Source of the DNA: Acidaminococcus sp050873445
GTDB lineage: Bacteria > Bacillota > Negativicutes > Acidaminococcales > Acidaminococcaceae
Direction: 5' to 3'
NCBI RefSeq assembly: GCF_050873445.1
Contig: NZ_JBNMIU010000025.1
Span: 1-30,384 of the forward strand
Length of the DNA stretch: 30,384 bases
A program made the position numbers and the translations under genes. This document shows positions 6,161-14,110 of the stretch, in pieces. The number at the start of each line of letters is the position of its first letter. Position 1 is the first letter of the stretch. The notes below the pieces were generated by a model. The model did not search any database. It was not told the DNA's origin and saw only the letters and a program-made list of their open reading frames with translations.

Positions 6161-8251
6161 CTAGCGGAAATACACGGTGACCGTATCACCGGAATGCAGC
6201 ACCGTACCCGGTGCCGGGGTCTGCTTCCAGCTGGTGCCACTGCCGATGGGGATAAGCTGGAGGCCGGCGCCGCCCAGAGCCGTGGCTACGTCCCGCATGG
6301 AATGACCGGCCAGGCCGGGCAGCTTCACCGCACCGTTGCCGTCGGCCTCCAGGGCCGCCAGGGGCGCAGCTTCCTTCGCCGTCTTGGCCAGCAGGGATTC
6401 CACTGTAGGCAGACCGTCCCAACTGCTGGGTTCAATGCCTTCCGCCACCAAAATCTGCTGCAGGGTATCCCGGAAGATAGGTGCGGACACCTGGGAGCCG
6501 TAGAAGGCTCCCTTCGGGGAATCCAGCATGATAATCATGGCGTACTTGGGTGCATCGCTGGGCACGAAGCCCACGAATGAAGCGATATACACCCCAGGGA
6601 TATACCCGCCTTTGGGCGAGAGTTTTTCAGCAGTCCCGGTCTTGCCGGCAATTTTGTAGCCTTTGATCTGGGCCGTCTTGCCGCCGCCCTCGGAAACCAC
6701 CTTTTCCATCATGGTCCGCATTTCTTCGGCCACTTCCGACGTGATTACCTGCCGGTCCACCTGGGTCTTGTTCTCTTTCACCACATTGCCGTCCGGGTCG
6801 GTGACCTTGGCTACGATGTACGGGCGTACCAGTCTGCCCCCGTTGGCAATGGCGCTGATGGCCCGGATCATCTGCAGCGGCGTCACAGCAATGCCCTGGC
6901 CGATGCCCATGGTGGCCACATCGGAGGGAACCATATCCTTGGGATCGTACAGGATGCCCTCTTCTTCCCCGGGTACATCCGTGCCGGTCCTGCTGCCGAA
7001 GCCGAACTGCCTGGCGTATTCGGTTTCCCGTTCTCCGCCCAGTTTCAGCCCCAGAGCCGCCATACCGGTGTTCAAGGAAAATTTGATTACGTCCGTATAG
7101 GTCACATGACCCTTTCCTTTACCGTCCCAGTTCCGGATCCGCCGCCCTCCTACATCGATGGACCCTTCATCGTTGAAGGGTGTATCAGGAGTGATGATGC
7201 CTTCCATCAGGGCTGCCGAGCCCATAATGGGCTTGAACACGGACCCCGGTTCGTAGACGATGGACACACCCCGGTTTAGGAACGCCCCATTGGGCGCCTG
7301 GGAAAAGTGATTGGGATCAAAGGTGGGCCGGCTGGCCATACCCAGGATTTCGCCGGTATTGGGATCCATGAGGATGGCCGCTGCACTGGACGCATGGGTC
7401 TTGGCAATGGCGTCGTCCAGGCTCTTTTCCAGGATGAACTGCATCCTGGCGTCGATGGTCAGCTGCACTGTATCCATGCGCCGGGCCTGGACCTGGTTCA
7501 TGGCACTCTGCCCCACCAGATGGCCCTTGGCATCAAAGAAGCTGCGTTTCTTCTGATCCTGCCCCCGCAGGTACTCGTCCATGGCATCCTCGATGCCTTC
7601 CAGGCCCTTGCCGTCGGCTCCCACGAAACCCAGCACCTGAGCCGCCAGTTTGTCTTTCGTATAGTACCGCTTGCTTTCTTCTTTGAAATGGAACCCGCTG
7701 AGCTTCTGGTTCTTCAGCACCTGTTCCACTTCATCGGCCACATGGGGATCCAGCTGCCGTTTCACCCATTCGAACTGCCGGTCCGGCTCGGTGAATTTCT
7801 CATACAGCGCATCAGCCTTCATATCCAGGATGGGTGCCAGCTGATCGGCAGCCACCCGTTTCGGATCCCGGCTGGGCATCTGACCCACGGGCCACCGTTC
7901 CGGATCGTCCACCAGTTCCTGGGGATCCACATACAGGGATTTGCTGATGATGCTCACAGCCAGTTCTTCTCCGTTCCGGTCCACAATGCTGCCCCGGGGA
8001 GAGATTTCCGTGTGTTCACCCATGATCTGGGCGTTGGCAGCTTCACTGTAGTAACCGCCCCGGACGATCTGTTTCCAGAACAGCATGCCAACCACCAGAC
8101 CGGCCACAATGGCCACCACTTTGCCAATGACAATGGCCCGTCCCTTGCCCTGGAGCAGTACGTCCTGATGGGCAGGATCCAGCTTCAGCACCTGGGGGGC
8201 CGCCGCCTGTTTCTTCTTGTTCTGTTTTTGCAGGAACCAGGGGAGCTTCAC
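6161..8251 (-). CDS. Class B penicillin-binding protein with PASTA domain (FtsI/SpoVD type)
   Basis: This peptidoglycan transpeptidase of 696 residues is anchored by one N-terminal membrane helix (about 41-60), with the rest outside the membrane. After a dimerisation domain, the transpeptidase motifs are complete: SxxK in YEPGSVFKP (S337, K340), SLN (392-394) and KTG (537-539). A single PASTA domain fills roughly residues 640-696, as in FtsI/SpoVD proteins of Firmicutes. The chosen start is GTG 8251. It lies 8 nt after AAGGAGG and overlaps the ftsW stop as GTGA. The longer GTG at 8260 would abut its own ribosome site. Coupling to a SEDS polymerase gene points to septal wall synthesis. It would be a beta-lactam target. 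Confidence 0.95.
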   Translation of the reverse strand: MKLPWFLQKQNKKKQAAAPQVLKLDPAHQDVLLQGKGRAIVIGKVVAIVAGLVVGMLFWKQIVRGGYYSEAANAQIMGEHTEISPRGSIVDRNGEELAVSIISKSLYVDPQELVDDPERWPVGQMPSRDPKRVAADQLAPILDMKADALYEKFTEPDRQFEWVKRQLDPHVADEVEQVLKNQKLSGFHFKEESKRYYTKDKLAAQVLGFVGADGKGLEGIEDAMDEYLRGQDQKKRSFFDAKGHLVGQSAMNQVQARRMDTVQLTIDARMQFILEKSLDDAIAKTHASSAAAILMDPNTGEILGMASRPTFDPNHFSQAPNGAFLNRGVSIVYEPGSVFKPIMGSAALMEGIITPDTPFNDEGSIDVGGRRIRNWDGKGKGHVTYTDVIKFSLNTGMAALGLKLGGERETEYARQFGFGSRTGTDVPGEEEGILYDPKDMVPSDVATMGIGQGIAVTPLQMIRAISAIANGGRLVRPYIVAKVTDPDGNVVKENKTQVDRQVITSEVAEEMRTMMEKVVSEGGGKTAQIKGYKIAGKTGTAEKLSPKGGYIPGVYIASFVGFVPSDAPKYAMIIMLDSPKGAFYGSQVSAPIFRDTLQQILVAEGIEPSSWDGLPTVESLLAKTAKEAAPLAALEADGNGAVKLPGLAGHSMRDVATALGGAGLQLIPIGSGTSWKQTPAPGTVLHSGDTVTVYFR

Positions 8252-9447
8252 GGCCGCCACCTCCTTGCTGTGGGTACCTTGGGCCGGGGCGCTTCCGGAT
8301 TCTCTGCTGGCACTGCCCTGGGCCGCACAGGCTTTTGGTGCTCATCCTTATACACGGACAGCACCAGGCCGATGGCACCCAGTGTCATAATCAGGGACGT
8401 GCCCCCGTAACTGATGAAGGACAGCGGCACCCCGATGATGGGGAAGACCCCGCAGACCATGGCCATATTGGCAAAAGCCTGGCCCACGACCAGGAAGTTC
8501 ACCCCACTGACCAGCAGGAAGCCCTTCCGGTCCTGAGTTCTCTGACCGATCCGGTACAGGACCAGGCCCAGCAGCAGGAACACCAGGATCAGGAAAATGG
8601 CTCCAATGAAACCCCATTCCTGGCAGTAGTTGGCGAAAGCGAAATCCGTATGGGCTTCCGGCAGGTAGAAGAACTTGCCCGTCCCCATGCCGAAGGGTTC
8701 GCCGAAGAACCGGCCGCTGCCGATGGCATTGAAAGACTGGATGGCCTGGTAGCCCTTGCCCTGGGGATCCTGTTCCGGATGAAGCCAGAACAGGATCCGG
8801 TTCAGCCGGTAGGGCGCCTGGATAATGGCTGCAGCCCCGCCCACAACCGCAACGCCCACCAGGCTCCAGAATTCCTTCATAGGCAGCCCGGCCAGGATGT
8901 ACAGGATGATCATCAGTGTCATGATGATGGCCGCCGTACCCATATCGGGCTGGATCAGGACCAGAAACGACAGGAAAGCCGTTTCCCAGAAGGCCAGGCC
9001 CGTATCCCGGCGCAGCAAATGGGGTGTCTTGCCCTGCTCCATAAGCTGGCCCAGGTAATGGGCTCCCAGCAGGATTACGGCAATCTTTACGAATTCCGAA
9101 GGCTGGAAGGAGATGGGCCCCAGGATCACCCAGCGCTGGGCCCCCTTTGTGGCCCGGCCGAAGATGTCCACGGCAATCAGGATGCCGGTGAGCAGCACGC
9201 AAAAGATTTGATCGAACCGGAACAGCCAGTGGTAGTCCACCTTCCGTTCGATGACGAACATGATGACAAGACCTGCTGCGCTGAAGATGCTGTAGCGGAG
9301 CAGATAATGATAACCATTGCCGAACATGTCGGCCGCTGCCACATAACTGGCACTGAACACGTTCACCGCTCCCAGCACCAGCAGGAAGGCCACCAGGCTC
9401 AGCAGTGCATCCCTGGCGTTGTCCCAGAACATGATCTTTTTCCCCAT
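8248..9447 (-). CDS. ftsW: SEDS peptidoglycan glycosyltransferase FtsW
   Basis: This 399-residue polytopic membrane protein of the SEDS family (about 10 helices) polymerises lipid II into glycan strands with a partner class B PBP. The SEDS signatures are visible: an early VNVFSAS segment, the FQPSEFVKIAVI motif, the LIQPDMGTA loop with its conserved aspartate, and a C-terminal ISYGGTSLI helix. FtsW is favoured over RodA because the gene is translationally coupled to a PASTA-bearing FtsI/SpoVD-type PBP. A second paralogue elsewhere in the genome cannot be excluded. ATG 9447 follows a GGGGAAAG ribosome site, 15 nt after trmB. The C-terminal tail (about 370-399) is Pro/Arg-rich and probably cytosolic. 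Confidence 0.93.
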   Translation of the reverse strand: MGKKIMFWDNARDALLSLVAFLLVLGAVNVFSASYVAAADMFGNGYHYLLRYSIFSAAGLVIMFVIERKVDYHWLFRFDQIFCVLLTGILIAVDIFGRATKGAQRWVILGPISFQPSEFVKIAVILLGAHYLGQLMEQGKTPHLLRRDTGLAFWETAFLSFLVLIQPDMGTAAIIMTLMIILYILAGLPMKEFWSLVGVAVVGGAAAIIQAPYRLNRILFWLHPEQDPQGKGYQAIQSFNAIGSGRFFGEPFGMGTGKFFYLPEAHTDFAFANYCQEWGFIGAIFLILVFLLLGLVLYRIGQRTQDRKGFLLVSGVNFLVVGQAFANMAMVCGVFPIIGVPLSFISYGGTSLIMTLGAIGLVLSVYKDEHQKPVRPRAVPAENPEAPRPKVPTARRWRP

Positions 9448-9462
9448 AACTTTCCCCGGTCC

Positions 9463-10104
9463 TTAGAACTGTACTTCGCAGAAATTGATGTTCTTGCCCC
9501 GGGCACTGAACTTCTGCTCATATTCCGTCTGTGCTTCGTTCAAAATATCCGTATGATGGAGGTCCGTGGTGAGTGCCAGAATCGTAAGGCCGAATTCCTT
9601 GAATTCCTCCACAGAAAAAGCAAACAGATCATCATTATCAGTTTTAAAGCGCAGATGTCCTCCCGGTTTAAGGATTTTTTTGTATTCTGCCAGAAATGTC
9701 CGGTAAGTAAGCCGCCGTTTGGCATGGCGTGCCTTGGGCCAGGGATCACTGAAATTCAGGAAGATCTGATCCACTTCTCCTGGCTCGAACCAGTCCAGCA
9801 GATGGGCTGCATCGGCGTGGATGATCCGGGCATTGGGGATTTCGGCTTCCCGCAGTTTCTTCACTGCGTAATAGCACACTTCCCGCTGGGTCTCCATGCC
9901 CAGATAGCCGGTTTCGGGATGGAGCTGGCTCATGGCTGCCAGGAACTGACCCTTGCCGCAGCCGATTTCCAGCTGCAGGGGCCGGCCGCCCAGCACCATT
10001 TCGGACCAGTGCCCCTTATATTGTTCCAGATCGTCTTCCAGCAGTTCCTTTCCCCGATAGTCTTCCAGTGCCTGGGGAATCCAGGGTTTCTTTCGTAAAC
10101 GCAT
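9463..10104 (-). CDS. trmB: tRNA (guanine-N7-)-methyltransferase TrmB
   Basis: This 213-residue SAM-dependent enzyme makes m7G46 in the variable loop of tRNA. It has the SAM-binding motif LEIGCGKGQF (about 45-54) and the TrmB signature NFSDPWPKARHAKRRLT (about 117-133). The DND segment and the C-terminal TEYEQKF motif, which helps bind tRNA, are also present. Length and motif order are typical. It is the first gene of the operon with ftsW, the PBP gene and folD. The start has a clear AGGAGA ribosome site. A possible TAGAAT -10 lies just upstream, but no convincing -35 was found. Confidence 0.96.
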   Translation of the reverse strand: MRLRKKPWIPQALEDYRGKELLEDDLEQYKGHWSEMVLGGRPLQLEIGCGKGQFLAAMSQLHPETGYLGMETQREVCYYAVKKLREAEIPNARIIHADAAHLLDWFEPGEVDQIFLNFSDPWPKARHAKRRLTYRTFLAEYKKILKPGGHLRFKTDNDDLFAFSVEEFKEFGLTILALTTDLHHTDILNEAQTEYEQKFSARGKNINFCEVQF

Positions 10105-10146
10105 GTTGATTTCTCCTATATTCTACGTCAGCTATTGACTAGTGAC

Positions 10147-10178
10147 GGGGGTGTGAAAAAGCATTTTTTCACACCCCC
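10147..10178. terminator. Terminator-like hairpin (GGGGTGTGAA family) between the regulator gene and trmB
   Basis: A 14-bp perfect stem (10147-10160 against 10165-10178) with a 4-nt loop lies after the stop of the minus-strand regulator and before trmB. The core matches the hairpins near 1469 and 27661. A T-rich tract follows only on the plus strand. Confidence 0.6.
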
Positions 10179-10196
10179 TTTATGATCTTTGCTGTT

Positions 10197-12116
10197 TTAT
10201 TCTTCTTTTTTCTTCGCTCTTTTCGCGCGGGCACCCTTTTTTTCCGGCCCCAGATTGAATTTCTTCAGGTACCGGTACAGAGTCACCCGGCTCACATCCA
10301 GCATGATGGCCAGTTTGCTGATGTTGCCCCCGGCCTGTTTCCAGGCGGCCACAAAGGCGTCCTTGTCATGCTTCCAGGATTTCTCGATCCGGTGTTCTCC
10401 AGGCAGTTTGATGTGGCTGGCTTCGATGACACTGCCGGAAGTATGGAAGAAGGCCTGCTCGATGACTCCCTGCAGCTGTTTGATGTTGCCGGGCCACTGG
10501 CAGCTGTTTAGCATGTGCAAGGCTTCCGGCGACAGGGTCTTGCCGGGCATGTTGTGCCGTGCAGCCATTTCCGTCAGGATGTGGTTGGCGATCACTTCCA
10601 CATCCTCCACCCGTTCCCGCAGGGGCGGGACCCGGATCACCGTACCGATGACCAGTTCGTACAGGCTCCGGGAAAACAGCCCCTTGTCGGTGAGCCGTTT
10701 CAGGTTGGAGTCGCAGGCAGCAATCACCCGTACGTTGAACTTCCGGCGGGTACCGGTCTCCCGGTTCAATACCCCGTTGCGCAGGGCATCCGCCAGTACA
10801 TCTTCCAACCGGGTGGGGAATTTTTCGATTTCATCCAGGAACAGGGTACCGCCGTTGGCCAGTTCCAGGGCCCCGGCGGTCACATGGCCGGCGCCGTCGT
10901 CGTTGCCAAAGAATTCGGCTTCCAGTTCCGCCTCCGGACCTTCGTGGCCCCGTACAGTAATCAGGGGAGCCGCTGCCCGGGGGCTGGCCTGGTGGATCCC
11001 ATGGGCCAGCCGCTGTTTGCCGGTACCCGGTTCACCCTGGAGCAGCAGGTTGTTGTCGCCCCGGGCCACCCGGGCCGCCTTGTGCTGCAGGGCCAGGAAT
11101 TCACTGGAGTTCCCTACCATACTGTACAGACTGTACCGGGAGCTGTACCCGGTAGCATGGGCGATGGTGGTCTTCAGATCTTCGATGGACATGGTGATGA
11201 TCACTACGCTGTCCACCTTGCCCCCGGCCTTCACCGGCAGTACGCTGGTCACATCTTCATAGGTCCGGTCCTGGGTGATCCAGGTAATCTCCTTGCGCAG
11301 GGTGCTCTTGCCGGACAGGCCCTTCTGGATGGGAATGTGTTCATAGTTCAGGAACACGTCATCCAGCCGTTCGTTGCCTTCCAGCCGTTTCCGGCCGTTG
11401 GTGTTGGCATAGCGCAGGCTTCCGTCCTGGTTCACCCAGTACACAGAAGCCGGGATCTCTTCGGAAATCAGGCCGCACACCTTCCAGTAGGCCAGCATGG
11501 TCAGGAAGTTCTCCACAGAATACTTCATGGTCATGAGCAGGCTCAGCAGGATATCATAGGGCAGGTTCTCCTGATCCAGGGAAAACAGGGACAGGATGTA
11601 CCGGCTCTGACCTGCCACATTGATGGGTGCCGAGCAGGCATCTCCGGAATGGCTTTCCCGGATCCACATCTCCGGCCCGAACATCAGGAAAGGCACATTG
11701 TGAGCCCGGGCCACGCAGATGCTGGACGTACCCACATCCTCCTCCAGGACCCGCATGCCCTGGATGTCCTCGATACTCCGCTGGAAAAAGGGCAGGGCAT
11801 AGTTTTTCAGTACGTAGCCGTCCTCATCCACCAGCAGCATGCTCAGGTTGTGGGAATTGAAGTACTGCTTGTTCTGGTCGAACAGGCCGTCCACATACTT
11901 CACCACATCTTCGTTCCGTTCCAGAGCCTTCTGCAGCTCCTGGGGACTCAGCCGCACCCCGTTGGCCGGCATGGTCTCATGGTTCAGTTTTCTCGCTTCG
12001 CACCGGCGCCAGGACTCAGCCACCCACGGATGGACATTGGGGTCGATGATCCCCTCGTCGATGAACTTATTGTAATAGCTGGTCAGCTTTTCCTTATTGC
12101 GTCGTTCCCTAATCAT
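10197..12116 (-). CDS. AcoR-like GAF/AAA+/Fis transcriptional regulator with degenerate sigma54-activator core
   Basis: This 639-residue regulator has a GAF-like sensor (about 70-205), a PAS-like segment (about 215-320), an AAA+ domain (about 330-555) and a Fis-type helix-turn-helix (GGNISKLAIMLDVSRVTLYRYL, split around 597-617). Walker A GEPGTGKQ (361-368) and Walker B TLFLDEI (424-430) are kept. The GAFTGA loop that contacts sigma54 is not recognisable: after EFFG the chain reads NDDGAGHVTAG. The arginine-finger segment FRxDLYYRL reads FSRSLYELV. It therefore probably controls sigma70 promoters, as TyrR does, or has lost activation and represses. The N-terminal sensor layout is AcoR-like, but the ligand is unknown. 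It lies 15 nt after the NlpC/P60 gene. The C-terminus is strongly basic. Confidence 0.88.
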   Translation of the reverse strand: MIRERRNKEKLTSYYNKFIDEGIIDPNVHPWVAESWRRCEARKLNHETMPANGVRLSPQELQKALERNEDVVKYVDGLFDQNKQYFNSHNLSMLLVDEDGYVLKNYALPFFQRSIEDIQGMRVLEEDVGTSSICVARAHNVPFLMFGPEMWIRESHSGDACSAPINVAGQSRYILSLFSLDQENLPYDILLSLLMTMKYSVENFLTMLAYWKVCGLISEEIPASVYWVNQDGSLRYANTNGRKRLEGNERLDDVFLNYEHIPIQKGLSGKSTLRKEITWITQDRTYEDVTSVLPVKAGGKVDSVVIITMSIEDLKTTIAHATGYSSRYSLYSMVGNSSEFLALQHKAARVARGDNNLLLQGEPGTGKQRLAHGIHQASPRAAAPLITVRGHEGPEAELEAEFFGNDDGAGHVTAGALELANGGTLFLDEIEKFPTRLEDVLADALRNGVLNRETGTRRKFNVRVIAACDSNLKRLTDKGLFSRSLYELVIGTVIRVPPLRERVEDVEVIANHILTEMAARHNMPGKTLSPEALHMLNSCQWPGNIKQLQGVIEQAFFHTSGSVIEASHIKLPGEHRIEKSWKHDKDAFVAAWKQAGGNISKLAIMLDVSRVTLYRYLKKFNLGPEKKGARAKRAKKKEE

Positions 12117-12131
12117 TGATTTCCCCCCTGC

Positions 12132-12830
12132 TTATTTATACCCTTTGTGCGCCGGGACGAGGACCCGTTTCGCACCATAATATCTTGTTCTCCAGTATTC
12201 GTCGGACAGGCTGCACAGCCTTACACCGCTGGAACTGGTAGCGTTCCAGAACAGCCCGTTGCCTGCATAGATTCCCACATGGGAGGCTCCAGGTTCATAG
12301 GTGGAGAAGAATACCAGATCCCCCGGCTTCAGCTGCCGCTGGGTCACGAACAGACCCTTCTCGTACTGCAGATCAGCCGTACGGGGCAGTGTAGCCTTGT
12401 GCTGGCGGAAGACATACTGCACATACCCGGAACAGTCGAAGGCCCGGGGCGTAGTGCCGCCGAAGCTGTAGGGTACTCCCTTGTACCGGGATGCGGTGCG
12501 CACCACGTCCTCCCCCCGGATTCCGTGGATCCCTTCCTTTTCAAAGGCGGCCTCATGGATCCGGAAATAGGTAGTGTCGTCCACTTTGCCAGTAACCGGG
12601 AGACTGTGGCTCCTCTGGAAGGCCCGCACCTGGGTTTCCAGATCCTTCGTATAGCTCCCGGTAGTGGGTGTTTTCATGCCGATGGCATTCAATTTGATCT
12701 GCACCGTCTTGACCTTCCAGCCCTTGTCCCCCACCTTCAGAGGAACGGTCTTGTGGGCGGCGGCGCCTGCCGAAAGGGGCAGGGCCAGTACGGCCAGGAA
12801 CAATGCCAATACCACTTTGTGCAGTTTCAT
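12132..12830 (-). CDS. Secreted NlpC/P60 peptidoglycan endopeptidase with peptidoglycan-binding domain
   Basis: This 232-residue exported wall hydrolase has a signal peptide (about 1-24, ending near SAGAAA). A peptidoglycan-binding type 1 domain (about 30-90) follows, then a C-terminal NlpC/P60 cysteine peptidase (about 105-228). The catalytic cysteine is in FDCSGYVQYVF, the histidine in SHVGIYAG, and a polar third residue follows near FWNATSS. Enzymes of this group cut gamma-D-glutamyl-diaminopimelate bonds in stem peptides. The start has AGAGG 8 nt upstream. It is followed after 15 nt by the AcoR-like regulator gene and preceded by a radical SAM gene 60 nt away on the same strand, so the three may share a transcript. 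Confidence 0.92.
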   Translation of the reverse strand: MKLHKVVLALFLAVLALPLSAGAAAHKTVPLKVGDKGWKVKTVQIKLNAIGMKTPTTGSYTKDLETQVRAFQRSHSLPVTGKVDDTTYFRIHEAAFEKEGIHGIRGEDVVRTASRYKGVPYSFGGTTPRAFDCSGYVQYVFRQHKATLPRTADLQYEKGLFVTQRQLKPGDLVFFSTYEPGASHVGIYAGNGLFWNATSSSGVRLCSLSDEYWRTRYYGAKRVLVPAHKGYK

Positions 12831-12890
12831 TTTTTATGCCTCTATTCTTCCATGGCAAATCCTTCCGGATTTATTAAAAATGATACACTC

Positions 12891-13799
12891 TCAATATTCC
12901 ATATTAGTATAAACTTCCCAATCCGTCAATTTGGAAAGTTTGCCGATGGATACATCCAGTTCCTGGATCAGGCGCTTTTTATCCTGGGGCAGAGTCCCCG
13001 CCAGGGGCACATAATTGGAAATATGGTTGCTGCGGAACAGGGTATGGCGCCCAGGCTCGATATCCACGTGCTCCAGCATGAGCCTGGCTTCCTGGGCCAG
13101 GCCCGCCGGCGACAGCAGTTCGAATTCACCGTTTTCGAACTGATGCAGCATCTCGGTGCCCTTGTACAGCCGCAGGGTCAGCACGCTGAGCATGTTGGGC
13201 TGGATGGCCGTCACCGCCTTCCCTGTATTGACGGCATGGCGTTCGCTGTCCGCCTTGCCTCCCAGTCCGGCGATCACCATCATGGACAGCTTCATACCGC
13301 TGCGGACCACTTTCTGGCCGGCGGCAATGGCTTCTTCTGCCGAAACGCCCTTTTTAATCCGGTGCAGCAGCCCGTCATCCCCGGTTTCCAGGCCGAAATA
13401 CAGCATCTTCAGGCCGGCATCCCGCAGCTGCACCATTTCTTCATCGCTTTTGCGCAGGATATCCCGGGGGCCTGCATAGGATGTGACCCGCTGCAGGTTG
13501 GGAAAGGTCTTATAGAGCACCGCCAAAAGTTTCAGCAGCTTGCTGGTGGATAGTACCAGGGCATCCCCGTCCGCCAGGAAGATCCGCTTCACCTGGGTAC
13601 GGGCGTACTGGGCCGCCAGGGCAATCTGCCGGGAGATCTCCTCATCGGGGCACACAGAGAACTGCACATCCTTATACATGGCGCAGAAGGTGCAGGTATT
13701 GTGGGCACAGCCACGGGTCACCCGCAGGATGAAGCTGTTGGCTTCGCTGGGCGGCCGGAACACCGGCGTATCATAATCATCGAAATACAGACCGAACAT
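12891..13799 (-). CDS. Radical SAM protein (B12-independent, Elp3/HemN-like group)
   Basis: This 302-residue radical SAM enzyme has the cluster motif as RGCAHNTCTFCAMYK near residues 29-43, with spacing C-x4-C-x2-C. That spacing is typical of a COG1032-like subgroup rather than the common C-x3-C-x2-C. The barrel continues with FLADGD, SYAGPRDI and YFGLETGDDG. The last resembles the SAM-ribose binding segment of Elp3/HemN-type proteins. No B12 domain or extra iron-sulfur domain is seen. The substrate is unknown. The start follows GGAGGAG by 7 nt. It is divergent from rnfC across a 311-bp AT-rich gap. Confidence 0.85.
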   Translation of the reverse strand: MFGLYFDDYDTPVFRPPSEANSFILRVTRGCAHNTCTFCAMYKDVQFSVCPDEEISRQIALAAQYARTQVKRIFLADGDALVLSTSKLLKLLAVLYKTFPNLQRVTSYAGPRDILRKSDEEMVQLRDAGLKMLYFGLETGDDGLLHRIKKGVSAEEAIAAGQKVVRSGMKLSMMVIAGLGGKADSERHAVNTGKAVTAIQPNMLSVLTLRLYKGTEMLHQFENGEFELLSPAGLAQEARLMLEHVDIEPGRHTLFRSNHISNYVPLAGTLPQDKKRLIQELDVSIGKLSKLTDWEVYTNMEY

Positions 13800-14110
13800 A
13801 GTATACTCCTCCAGGAATTTGACAACTGCCTTCCTTTTATATATGCAGGATCAAAGACAGTATTTTCATAAGATTCTTCTAATTCGTTTATTTGAACAAA
13901 ACTCCACTGGTCACGTCCATTATTATAAACTATTTTACAATATTATGCATGATTATTTGTAAACTTTTTGGGAAGAAAATTTCCAAAAAATTTTCATTTA
14001 GATTCCATGCCCTTTCCTCAATTGTATCCGGCCAACCCCTTGTTTTTTACAATTTTACAATATATAATTTTTACTTGAAGTTGACACATGAAAGGTTAGA
14101 GGTGAACTGA
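13800..14110. promoter_or_regulatory. Divergent intergenic region upstream of rnfC, with promoter and TTTTACAA repeats
   Basis: This AT-rich gap has no credible gene. For rnfC, TTGTTT (14040-14045), 17 bp and TATAAT (14063-14068) form a good promoter. Two tandem TTTTACAA copies (14045-14052, 14053-14060) fill the spacer. A third copy is at 13933-13940 and an inverted TTTGTAAA at 13956-13963. The 12-mer ATTTTACAATAT recurs exactly 120 bp apart (13932, 14052). The repeats look like operator sites for an unknown regulator of the rnf operon. Confidence 0.55.

Noticed and set aside
14081..14086. TTGACA just before rnfC as a -35 box
   Set aside because: A matching -10 would fall inside the rnfC coding region and leave no leader; the TTGTTT/TATAAT promoter upstream is better.
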